Below, piece by piece: positions 10,988 through 22,127 of a DNA stretch of 64,000 nt; position 1 is the first letter of the stretch, and the number at the start of each line of letters is the position of its first letter. The notes beneath the pieces were generated by a model that did not search any database, was not told where the DNA came from, and saw nothing but the letters and a program-made list of their open reading frames with translations. The position numbers and the translations under genes are program-made. The DNA comes from Pezizomycotina sp. ARF18. Lineage: Eukaryota; Ascomycota. The stretch is taken from contig AZLU01000020.1 of NCBI GenBank assembly GCA_002224055.1, forward strand, positions 248,001 to 312,000. The letters are read 5' to 3'.

Positions 10988-12552
10988 CTAAGCAAGGAGC
11001 AAGGCAACCATCAAAGCACCATAAAGATACTTGAGAGAGTTGGAGACATTGCTGGCACTTTCGGGAGCCGCGGCCGACGTGAGATTCCCAATCGCAGTGA
11101 CGGTGGCGTTGTAAGCCGTGACGGTCCTAACCTCAATGGCAGACGAAGTCACGGTATAGTTCCAAACCGAAGTTGGCTCCGCCAAAGAAGCTTCAGGAGC
11201 CTTGGCAGTCCCGAAACCTGCAGAGGCTGAGAGGACGGAGAAGACTGCGAAGAGGTCTCCGACGACTGATACTCCGTGATAGTAACCGACTGGGTGACAA
11301 CCGCTTTAAAAAGGGAAGAATGGAAGAGTTAGCAAAGCATGGTAAAAGGATATCGGCCGGACATGACAAAGCAAAAGATGAGGATGAGAGACAGAAAAGG
11401 AGGGGGAAAAGAGAAGAAAACAAAGAAAAGGAAAGATAGAAAAGGAAAGATAGAAAAGGAAAGATAGAATAGAAAAGATAGAAAGGAGAGATAGAAAAGG
11501 AGAGAGAGAAGGGGGGAGCGAGAAAAGAAGAGAAAGAAAAGGAGAAGGGAAGTAAGAGGGAAAAAAAAAAAAAAAAAGGGAGAGAGAAAGAGAGAGAGAG
11601 CACAAAAAAGTGGTAAAGTAAAGTTGTAATGAAGATAATCAAATAACCATCTAGGGATCGCTCTCTTTAAAGAAAATTATTAACTTACGGATGTTGCTAG
11701 TACCAGGAGTTGCGACGACGTTAACTCCAGTTGGAACCGTCAAGACGCTGCGATTGCCAAAATTCTCAGAAGCGAAAGGTGGAACGGGAACAGGAACAGG
11801 AAGTCCCAGAACAGGCGGGGCAGCGACGGCAGCTTCACGCTTGATCGCCTTGTGAGTCGGCTTGCTGCAAGGGTTCGTAGTCTTGACCGGAATCTTGAAC
11901 CCCTGCTGACAGATCTTGATAGTCAAGTCAACAGCCTCTGTAAGAAAAAAAAAAGGACAAAAAAAGGAATCAGCTTATGATAACTATGTTATATGAATAT
12001 GAAGAAGAAGAAGAAGAAGCGCAGTCAAACTTTGAGTGAAGGAAACTAAGAGGAGAATTTCAAAAAAAAAAAAAAAGAAGAAAGAAGACCTACTCATCTG
12101 ATCCTTGGGGTCCTTGCAGACCTTGCACATGCACGCGCTCAACCTGTCGAGGTAGAATTGCGAAGCGCACAAGCAGGCAAACTGACTGACGGAAGTGCAC
12201 TTGGTGCCAGAAATGTTAAAACGCACGGGTCTCAGCCTAATAGGATTGGGAAGAAAAAGGTAAGCACGAGACGTCAAGAAATAAATCGTCAAGATAAGAA
12301 ATCGTCAAGAGAAGAAATCGTAAAGAAGAGTAAATAGTAGCTCTCGGCATAATGAAAATAGCAAGAAAAATGACGAGATACGATTTCACAAAGAAGAGAT
12401 AAAACGCTTTGAAGAGTGAGTTAGATACTTACTACACATTTCGGAAGACCAAGAGCGATCAAGTCCTTGGAAGTGAGGCCCTGAGCAAAAGCGACCCCAG
12501 TAAAGAACTGGGTAATCGCGAATAGAACGTACGCAAACGCAGATTGCTTCAT
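10988..12552 (-). CDS. CFEM-domain GPI-anchored cell-surface protein
   Basis: CFEM proteins are cysteine-rich fungal surface or secreted proteins, some of which bind haem or act in adhesion. The start at 12552 opens a signal peptide (MKQSAFAYVLFAITQFF..AFA). Exons are about 12433-12552, 12094-12236, 11689-11937 and 10988-11303. Exon 2 carries the spaced cysteines TKC, ACLC and SACMCKVC; exon 3 adds DQMKAVDLTIKICQ and NPC, the usual CFEM ending. A proline-rich spacer with KREA follows, then a Ser/Thr-rich stalk. The end SNSLKYLYGALMVALLLA is a GPI-anchor signal with a small-residue cleavage zone before it. Exons 2-3 and 3-4 join in frame; exons 1-2 do not join cleanly, and a single-base slip lies near 11225. 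Confidence 0.75.
11390..11610. repeat. Homopurine tract with degenerate tandem repeat in CFEM intron 3
   Basis: Over about 220 bases the plus strand is almost only A and G, with repeating gatagaaaaggaaa-like units and an A18 run. On the gene's sense strand it is pyrimidine-rich and fills most of the third intron. Confidence 0.75.
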
Positions 12553-14621
12553 TTTGATAATAAAGGGAGAGAGATATCTAATAAAAGAGAGTGTTTTAGA
12601 AACTTGACAAATGCTTTTACTAGACAGGACTTGATTAAGGTGATAGCAGTAGTACTTGGAAGTAGCAAACTGAAAGATTTCGTTGATTGTATGGAAGACG
12701 AAAAATTGATTGTAAGTAAATTTTAGGTGAGAAAAGATTCGCCGAAAATTTTTTCTTATATAGTCGCAAATTTCGTAACCAGATTAAGCCTTTTAAAAAA
12801 AAAAAAAAAAAAAACCCTCGTAGGGTTATTTGCCCTTGGCAAATTAACGAGAATTAAATTCGTGGCTAAATATTATTCACCTTCCAGGAGATTCCATGTC
12901 TTCTTCGTAGAGGCCTCGTAGGAAAGTATACCCCTCTTGAGCAATCCGAAGACTGACAGGCGTACGAAATCCAAGACGACCTGTTCTTACGATGGTCGTG
13001 TAAACCCTTTCGCCTGAACCCTCAATCTAATCGATACCGTCAATCAGCTTAAGTTCTTTTCACTCTTTCTTAGCTATTTATCCAAACTTGAGCAACCCTT
13101 CAATTGTGCAAGACACTCAGCTTAGATATACCCGTTGCCCAAGGATTCTTAAACCCGCGAGATATATATATTCAGTTTACAGTATACCTCCTGGCCGTGC
13201 TCGATTAATACCAATAGTAAAACGGTAGTTGTGCTCAATAGAATGCCTATATTTCATCGGACGCTCAACAAATGTAATTTTATGTAATCGAGTTCAATTT
13301 TTAGGTAGTAATAACGTCTCCCCAGCAAAAACATTGAACTTGGGAACTTAATGGTCTCTGCGGGTTTCCTTATGGCGAGCTAGTATGCTAATATAATAGG
13401 ATAGGCTTTATAAATTCAATATCAATATCCAAAGGTAATGAATGCTTCTGGATGGGAGGGCTATATCAACAAAAGAAAACACCTTTCATTCAACGTTTCC
13501 CTGGAATGGAAGCAACAAATTTGAAACTTGCATATACTGAACTATGCTGTAACCGCCTGATGACCCAAAGTACTCCTCGGAATTCTTCTTTAAGGGCTCA
13601 GAGCATTTCACTGGGTCATTAAACCTTAATAGCTTAATCAGTCTTTTTACTTGAGTTTTTTTTTTCTTTCTTTTTTATAAATACAAGTCATTTCCATTCT
13701 CAAAGTCTATCGCGTGAAACTCAGCTTTTTTTATATTGCACGCATTCACATTCGCCCGTGTTATTTCCCTTTAAATCTCAAGGATTTCAAACTGGACTAG
13801 TAAAAAGTAACGACTCTCGACAAGACAGGGATAAGCGAAAATCTTAAATCTCTAAATTTAGGACAGTTAAGTTCAGCCAAAGTGAGTGTGGAAGCTGAAT
13901 ATCAAGGTTTGTATGGTGGTTTATACTTGAGCACTAAATATCATCCTCACTTCGAAGCCTTTTATTTGGAATTTTATTTTATGGATATTGTTTTTAGATA
14001 ATCATGATCATTATATTCGTTATTTTTTGGAAACTGCTAATGTTTGTAAAAAGAATACTGCCGTACTGCTTCGAGTACTGAATGAAAGCAAAAGAATTAT
14101 GCAAAGAGAAAAGACGATGTACTGCAAAGATTAAGGCCCGCTTGAAAAAGAAAAAGAAAAAAAAAAAAAGGATCTCCAAATGCTCTATATGTCTTTGTAT
14201 TTTGTTTTGCGCACAAAATAGTAACCGCCATGTATAGAAAGGTGTAAAAATGGTGGAAGGGAAAATGAATTAAGGGTTTTGTAAACATATATGCTAGTTC
14301 AAAAAAAAAAAAAAAAAAAAAAAACAAAAAAAAAAACAAAAAAACCATTTCATGTCGCGTCGTTTCTTCATAATGTATTGAACCGAAAATAGAAAAGGAA
14401 AAAAAAAAAGAAAAAAAAAGGAAAGAGAAAGGATAAAGGAGGTACAATGAAAACGAAACATGGATAGCTCTCAACGAAGGCTTCCCTTGCTTCCCGCGTC
14501 ATCTTTCCGTAGCCTCTGTGACTGTAACGCTCCGTATTTTGGCCGCTGGCTAGCTATCACAACCCTCCTCGTGCCCAACTCTGTCTATCTCTTTAATCGC
14601 CGAATTGGCCCTGCGTTCCTC
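12553..14621. other. Spacer, no gene seen
   Basis: CFEM promoter region followed by AT-rich sequence. A-rich runs at 14300-14345 and 14399-14420 lie near the 3' end of the GAR gene. Small frames at 14000-14470 are mostly phenylalanine from homopolymers. Confidence 0.55.
12755..12762 (-). promoter_or_regulatory. Possible TATA box of the CFEM gene
   Basis: TATATAAG on the minus strand about 203 bases before the CFEM start codon. Confidence 0.35.
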
Positions 14622-17600
14622 CTAGCTCTCCTTCTGCCGCAGTACCGTACCACTGCCGGTAGCGCTGACGCCGCCGTCGCTTCCGTCCAGCGCCCCTTCA
14701 AAGTCGCTCCTCAGGCTCGCATTGGAGCCGGGATTCGAAGAGGCAGCTACGTTCTGGAGGAACCGGGCGGATCGTTCGCGCTAACTTTTCTGACCTGGCC
14801 CTCTAGGCGCTCGACCCACGCTTGCTTCTCCGCCGAAATCTCCCTCTTCCTGCTCTTAGGACCCGCGAGGCCGAGCGGCGTAGGCGGCGAAGCCGGTGAG
14901 AGAAGGTTCATATCGCCGGCGTTCAAGCGGGAGGAAGGCGATTCTCCACCGTAAGACAACCGCGACGCCGGCAGGCGGTAGTTCGAGTAGGCGCCCGGAG
15001 TCAGGTTCAGGCTCGTTCGGCTAGACGGACGACCGCCGCCGTTACCACCACCGGATCCAGGGGCTTCACCGGTCGGTGAGGGGAAAGTCGGAGTTGTAGG
15101 GAGTTAGCCTACCGCGAGCAGCGGGCTTGCTCTAGCGTGTTGAACGACGGGCTTTCGCGACCTTCGCCCTGCGGCTCGCCGCCAGCGATTGAGATGTAAA
15201 GTAGACGGGGCTTCCGAGCCACCGTAGCGCCCACTCGGCGGCGTCGCGCGGATCGAGTTGCGGCGGCTTGTGGGCGGCGGAAGCGGGGAGGTCGGTCTAC
15301 TGCCTCCCGGAGTCGGACTCCGATGGTAACCTATGCTGCTGATACTACGCAGGGAGCTGTTGGATCCGCTGTTCCGCAGTGACCGTCCGGGTATGATATC
15401 GCCCACTTCGATCTTGGCCTCGGCCGCGTTCATGTGCTGGGAGCCGTGTGGCTGGCGTACTCCTGGAGGTAGCGCCGAGGTCTTGCCCAGCCACCACCTA
15501 CGCGGACCATGACTCTCTCGCCTCCCTCGCCGACGAGCCGGATGAAGAGCTTGACGGGCGATTCGCCGTTGGGTCGGTGTAGGTGGTACATCTTAATGTC
15601 ATTGCTGATGTGCTGCTCCTCGACGACCCAGAAACTGACCCAGAAACCGATGACGCATCATCGTCATCCTTGCCAGTAGCGGTGGTGGCGGCGCCTGTTG
15701 TGGTATTGGTTGCGCCCTTGGAGCCGGAATCTGAGACCGTAGGGAGGTAAGCTTGGCCGGTTTCGAGCTGGCGCTACCATCGAATCACGTTTCGAAAAAT
15801 TTAGCTTCGGTTTCATTGGCGAGGGCGTAAGTTTGACCTTCGCGGAAGCGGGCAGCGTCGTAAGTATCGAATTGACCCTGTCTTCCAGACTAAATTCCGG
15901 CTTCGGCTCGGGTTTCGGCGGCGTAATATTGACTTGCTCGCACAAGCTTGCCGGCGAAGAAAGGACGGGCGATATCGTGCTTGTTGGCGAAGTGGTCGGC
16001 GTTTGGTCGGAAGGATGACCCTAGGTTTCCCGAGCATCTTCGGCTTCCTCTTAAGAACGTGGACGTCGTGAGAGTCGAGATCTGGCGACGAAGGTAAGTT
16101 GTGCTCGGGCTTCCGGAGAAACAACCCAGTTGGATGATTGCTTGTCATGGCTATTGCTGCCTCTACGGACGGGAGTTGTAGGCGAATCGGCCAGCGGTTT
16201 AGGCGGCCGGTATCTTCGCCAGATAGTGACAGCCTTTCGCCAACATTCCCCTTCTCCTTCGGAGAGTACCACCTGGACTAAACGTAGCGCCGAACTCCTG
16301 AAAAACAAGAAAGAAGAAAAAAGTTAAGCAAGCTGTCTACCACGCCATAGAAAGAAGTTTCGAAACTTACCGAGACTAGGTCATCGTCTTCTTCCGCTTC
16401 GGGCGACGTCATAGTTTTCAGAGGCAGCTTTTCCATAGTAGACTTTTCAAGCGAGGTGGAGACTGAAAATTAGGAAAAATTGATCAGCCACCTATCGTAA
16501 AGATTTTATATACCAGTAAAAGAGGGTTCCGAAAATTTACCCGAATTTTCCCCCTAGATATAACAGTTGAAGCCTAGGGATGGAGGAAGTCTTCATGTGC
16601 GAGACTGCAGATTTCCGCGTCGCACCATTTCGTCTCTCGCTAGAAATATCATCTTGGGACTGTGTGTTACGTGTGTGCGTCCGTGTCGTACGGGCTAGAC
16701 CTTCATCCTTGAGAAGAGTACTTGGAATAGTGGAAGATGTTGAACGCTTGGGAAGTCCTGAATTCGAATACTTCGCAACCACCGCCGCAGCCGCAGCAGA
16801 TATTGGTGTCGGGCAGAGGTATTCTTGAATGTTGGGGTTTCGTAATAGGTGGTTTTGACTTAAAGCCCTGGTAAGAGACTCTGATAGGAAATCTGGGCTT
16901 GGGGACAGCTCCTGGCGTGTATCAAGTACTTTAGGTTTCCTTGCGTCTCCAACTCTGTTGAAATACTCGCCATCTTCGAAGGGGAACTGCAGGCCCGGTG
17001 TTAATGGCAGGCTAGCCTCGTCGTCTTCGATAGGCGACACAGGCCGGGACGACTGTCTGACGACCGTAGGTTTGACCACAGGTTTGACGTCGAATTCACT
17101 GGACACGGGGGAAACCGGGGAATAGAAGAACCCGCGTCATCATCGTCGTCAGCCGACCTGCCTGGAAAGCGTCATTGTGTGGTGTGAGGAAGCTTGTTGA
17201 GAGGATATCTGGCTTATCAGAATCTGCAAAGGTTGAGCGGGTAGCGACGGGAGAAGGTATGTATGACCCAATCGAAAGGCGGCGACTGAAATCTGTGACG
17301 GAGACCTTGTCACTATTGTCATCAGCGTCCAACGTCTCGGACACATCGTGGGTACCGGGTATAGCAAGCCCTTCGGGGTCTCAGCAGCTACGAGCGCAGC
17401 CAAATTTGAGCTCCTAGCCAATAAAGGCGAGCTTTCATCTGCGTGGATGATGTGGGTGCTTCAGGCGTGATGGTGAGATTTAGTGAAAGAGGCTCCTTCT
17501 TAAGCGGGCTCTCGCCGTCGGCCGCTCTCAAGCTCTCATTATCACCGAAGTAGCGGAATCTCAACTGGTGGGATCGTCGGAGTCAGAGCTTCTTTGATGT

Positions 17601-20600
17601 CGTCTACACGATTTTCCATGTAGGAGACAGCTGATCCGTCGGTATTCGCTTTTCCAATATGGACTCGTCGGTTGGCATTGACAGCTCTGGCGACGCCGTA
17701 TGTTCTACCGCAGCATCCTCGGTTTCTTTCTCAACAGGTGCAGCTTCAGGGACTACCTCTGATATTACTGCTTCTTTAGCCTGCTCAACCACCACATCCT
17801 CGAAGTCGTCTGCACCATCGAGACTAACCGAAGGCACAGAGACAGTGTCTTCTTCGTCATCGTCCTTGCGATCTAAGTCACCAGGAACCACTTCGTCCAA
17901 GGAAGGAATTGGCGCTTCATCAGTTTGAAGCTCTGTTGGCTAACGTCATCCTCCTTTTCGCTAGGCTCCGCTTCTTCGAGGTCAGGAACGGGTACATCCG
18001 CCGCGCTAGAGTGCTCCATCGGCTGTTCAGATTCCTTATCGTCTGTTTCGATGGGAATTTCGAGAATGGCTTCGGGGACTGCTGTTTCCTCTTCCTCTGT
18101 CGGAGCTTCGGGAGCTACATCAGGAACCACCGCTTCCTCTAGTGGAGCTTCAGGCGTGAGATCAGCTGCCGCTTGCTTCGGCGAGACTTCAGGAACTTCA
18201 GGAACTACAGTTTCCTCTTCTACGGGAACTTCAGGCACTTCGGAAATTGCAGCCTTCTTCTATCGGAGCTTCACGAACAACGTCGGCGAGAGGCTCTTCC
18301 TCGAGTGAAGCAACAGACTCTTCCTCAAGTGGAGCGACAGGCACTTCCTCAAGTGGAGCTTCGGCTATAATATCAGAAACTACCTCTTCCGTAGGGGCTT
18401 CAGGCTCAGAGATAGCAGTGTCCTCTTCAAGTGGATGTTCGGATGCGGCATCAGGGACTGCCACTTCATCCTCAGACGGAGTTTCACGAGCGATGTCCGG
18501 GACGATGGCCTCCTCTTCCTCTAGTGGAGCCTCGACAGCAATATCCGGGGCTGCTTCTTCTTCCTCAAGCGAAGCCTCAAAAGGAGCCTCAGGAGCGACT
18601 TCAGTGACGATTGTTCTTCCTCCGCTGCGGCTTCAGGAGCGATTTCAGGAACTTCGGTTTCAGTCTCCAGTGGGGCTTCAGGAGAGACTTCAGCAACCAT
18701 ACCTTCCTCTGATGGCGACTCAGGAGGGATCTCGGCAGCAGGTTCGTCCTCTAGTGGAATTTGAGCAGGATCTTCAGCCACGACTTCAAGAACCGCTGCC
18801 GATTCCTCTACCGGAGCTTCAAGAGCAAGATCGGGAACCTCTGCTCCGCTTCGAGTGGAGCCTCAGCAGTGACTTTAGGAGTGGCTTCAGCAACGCGGCT
18901 TCCTCCGCAACATCATAAGAATCCTCGGCCGGCACAAATACAGGAACCTCTTGCGTAGGAGTTACGGCACGTTCGCCGGCGTTATCTCAGTGTGGTCAAT
19001 AACGCTCATCTCCTCTTCGGATAGTGGTTGGCTGGCAGCTATAGACCCAGTTTCAGATGGCGCATCGTCGCGTTCTAGCTCCGCGGTGGGTGTTGGCGTC
19101 TCAACGTCTCGGCTGTCCTCTTCTACAACGCTTTCTATTTCTCCGGATGGTGTTCGAGCTCGTCGATGTGGTGTCGGAGTAGGCGGTATCAGGAAGATGT
19201 TCCTGGGCAAGTCATCCATGACAGAACTGTCTTCGCCGTCGACGTGATTCTTGGAATGCTATCGTCCATGTCCGAGGCGCCGTCCAGATCGTGGTATCTG
19301 GAAGAGCGATGTCGGCGGGGAGAGCCTCTGGGATATGTAACTCTTCTGGAACGGCATTTTCAACAGTATCTGCAGCTTTGGGCTCCTCCGCAATTTCGGC
19401 TGCCAGCTCGCCTACTAGAGCATCTTTTTCGGTGACTTCTTCTGGCGACTTCTTCTCCGGCAATGATGCAAGCGCTTCGACAGGCACCTCGACGGGCGTT
19501 TCGGAAACCTCGACAGCCGCCTCAACAGGTTCAGGAGTTTGAGGGTGTGGAGATGCCACATCTGGACATCGTGAACAGCCTCGCGTTCACTCTCATCTAT
19601 GTCCATCGTCTCATCGGCAGCGTTAGGTTCAGCTTCAGTAGCGGGAACGTTTTCAGTTTCGTTGACTTCGACGTGTGCGTCATCGTTCGCAACTTCAGGA
19701 GTTTCTTCCTTGAGATCTTCCGCAGGGAGTTCTCTGCTGCTTCCATCTTCGTGACCTTCGTCCGCCATTGCACCTCCATAGTATAAGTGCCTGGATATGC
19801 TTTGTCTCAACCGGCGAGAAGTCTTCGTCTTGCGCTTCGACAGACTCCGATGCGTCGTGTTCAGCCGGAGAAGTTTCAGCTTCTGCAGCCTCTGCGGCAA
19901 TTGCAGCTTCTGCAACAGCCTTCTCCGCATCAAGTCGTTCTTGTTCCAAACGCTCTTGCTCCAATTTCTCCTGCTCGATACGTTCCTGCTCTAAGCGTTC
20001 GTTTTCGAGACGTTCCTGTTCTAGACGCTCTTGTTCTAGCCTCTCTGCTCAAGGCGCTCCTGCTCAAGGTGCTCCTGCTCAAGCCTCTGCTCAAGGCGCT
20101 CCTGTTCCAGGCGCTCCTGTTCCAGACGTCCTGCTCGATCCTCTCTGCTTCAAGCCTTTTCCGCTTCGAGTCGCTCCTGTTCTATCTTCTCAGCTTCGAG
20201 TCTTTCCGCTTCAAGTCTCTCTTGCTCAAGGCGCTCCTGCTCGAGACGTTCTTGCTCGATCCTTTCAGCTTCGAGGCGCTCTTTTCTATCTTCTCGCTTC
20301 AAGCCTTTCGCTTCGAGCGTTCTTGTTCAAGACGTTCTTGCTCTAGCCGCTCCTGTTCAAGGCGCTCCTGTTCGAGCCTTTCCTTTTCCAGTCGCTCTTG
20401 TTCGAGCCTCTCTTGTTCGAGCCTCTCTTGTTCGAGACGTTCCTGCTCGAGCCGCTCCTTTTCTAGCCGCTCCCTCTCAAGTTGTTTCGAGCGCTCTCTT
20501 TCGATCCTCTCGCGCTCGAGTCGCTCGTCCTCAGCCTTTGCTCTTTCCTTTCCTCCAGGTCCTCTTAAAGTTCCCATACCGCGTTTCCTGGTCGAGCACC

Positions 20601-22127
20601 CAATCAGCAAGCCTTCTCCAGCTTCTCGATCCTATCGATCCACTCGTTCGGTATCGTCTCCTCCTTGCGTCGGCATGTCCAGCATTCCATCTACGATCCG
20701 ACCGGCTATGAATACCCGTTTCTCCACAGCCTCTTTCATCTTCTCGAAAGCGTCGTCGAGCGTCTGCGCTGCCGATTCCGAGTATTCCTTTCCAGGTTCG
20801 CGTAATCGGCAAGCAGTCGTTCCTTTGCTGAATATGACGTACTCGGCGTCGTCGAAGGAGCTAAGAAGCGTGGGGACGACACGGCACACTTCGAGCGGTT
20901 GCTCCACTGCTCGAGGAGGAAGGAAAGCTTGTTTAGCGGCGGCAGGAGTTGGAGGGTGGTGGCGGTGATGACGGCTCGCTGTCCGTCAGTTCGTGGCCGG
21001 AGGAGTTTGTGCGGTACGATAAAACGCGAGATTTGAGGGATTCGATGTCGAGCTGCTGCAGTGCGATGTATGGATTCGATACGGGCCGCGTAATGGTCGA
21101 TGACGGCTCCGGTTATAGACCCGTAGAACGTGCCGTCGTGCCAGTGGTACCATTGGCTCCTTCGCCTTCGCCGTCTTCTCGTCTTCATCGTCAAAGACTT
21201 CGGCAACTGGCGAGGCCGGCTGGAAGCCGCCGACAGGGCTCGTGTCGATCTATTCCAACGATGAAAAGTCCCACGTCGTTCTTTTCGATGGTGTCGGCGT
21301 CGGCGTTCCGTGCATCCCTGTTAAAGAGCCAATCTGTATCGATCTCCGCCTCGGGCCGCCTCCATCCTTCCCCGAGTCGGTGAGTCACCGGGTAATATCG
21401 ATCCAGACGCGAAGTCGACGAGCCAAGGCTGAGGTCTAGACGCTTAGTCACGTAGTGGTGTGGACGTTGGCGACAATAAATCGTCGATCGTGTTCATCGC
21501 GATTTGGCCTTTGGGGGTTCATTGCCGTCGCTGCCGTCGTCAGTCTTCAGTCTCGAAGGTCTCGTAGGTGTTTTCGGGAGTCTTTGGTCTTTTTTGGGCG
21601 GCAGAGGAGGACATTGTCGAACAGCCTCCTAGATACGGCGGCGATGGGGGTCCGGACTGGGCGGTCGTGATCTTCTCGGCAATTCCAGCTCCTGCGCTTC
21701 CTGCCCTTGTCATCGGGCGGTATCATGAAACCTTCGCCTCCCGTTTTTACCCATCCGCATTGGTTCTCCCAGCCGTCCACTTCGACACCCAATCTTCGAT
21801 CTTTTGGCGCGCCGTCGCGGCCCACACTCCAACCTCGCGTTCTCCCGGCTAAACTGCATCGCGTCGTCCGTGCTCATGCGCGACAGCGTCGAAGGCGTCA
21901 GGTGCGACAGCAATGGGTCCTCGCAATTAGCGCTTTTATCCTGCCGGGGGAAGACGGTCTCGGCGAGGGCGTCGCCTGGAAAAGCGCGGTCGGCGGGGAC
22001 TCCTGGGGCTCCTGAGCGACGATGTTGGGGAAGAGGAGAAGACGGTCGCCTCGTGGATTTCGACCGGCGGATGAGGGGGAGGAGTCGATGGAGGCGGAGA
22101 CGAGCCATTGTGCATAGATTCGGTCAT
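14622..22127 (-). CDS. Large GAR (GAS2-related) domain protein
   Basis: GAR domains bind microtubules; in animals they link microtubules to actin. The fungal protein's role is not established here. The start at 22127 gives MTESMHNGS, a proline/serine-rich lead, then [12 protein letters not shown] and [11 protein letters not shown], the N-terminal signature I know from fungal family members. Next come helical segments ([38 protein letters not shown]), a long coiled coil of LEQER units (about 19940-20560), and an acidic Pro/Glu/Ala region (about 17870-18960). An intron ends near 16470 and another lies near 16300-16370. The GAR region follows: [14 protein letters not shown], then [20 protein letters not shown] and [17 protein letters not shown] at about 15500-15660. 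The tail has [20 protein letters not shown], a family C-terminal motif, and ends at 14622. Ten or more frame slips occur along 7.5 kb, too evenly spread to look like decay. Confidence 0.8.
17870..18960 (-). repeat. Acidic Pro/Glu/Ala repeat region of the GAR protein
   Basis: Degenerate repeats on the minus strand coding variants of EAPLEEE, VVPEVAPEAP and similar, with an irregular period of about 45-60 bases. Frame slips within the repeats make exact counts unreliable. Confidence 0.7.
19940..20560 (-). repeat. LEQER coiled-coil repeat array of the GAR protein
   Basis: Tandem 15-base units code Leu-Glu-Gln-Glu-Arg/Lys on the minus strand. The result is a long, highly charged single alpha-helix or coiled coil. 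Several units appear shortened by one base, probably consensus error in a repeat. Confidence 0.8.

Noticed and set aside
11193-11642. 149-codon minus-strand frame rich in Ser, Leu and Phe
   Set aside because: It reads through the purine tract of CFEM intron 3 and is a by-product of its composition.
14460-14954. 164-codon plus-strand open frame
   Set aside because: It is opposite the C-terminal part of the GAR gene, whose minus-strand sequence carries the family motif [20 protein letters not shown].
17659-18918. Serine-rich plus-strand frames resembling a mucin-like protein
   Set aside because: These are complements of the acidic Pro/Glu/Ala repeats of the GAR protein; the minus strand gives the coherent protein.
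19787-20968. 393-codon plus-strand open frame, the longest in the window
   Set aside because: It is the opposite-strand shadow of the LEQER coiled-coil repeat and neighbouring helical segments of the GAR gene; its Ser/Cys/Leu repeats are just the complement.
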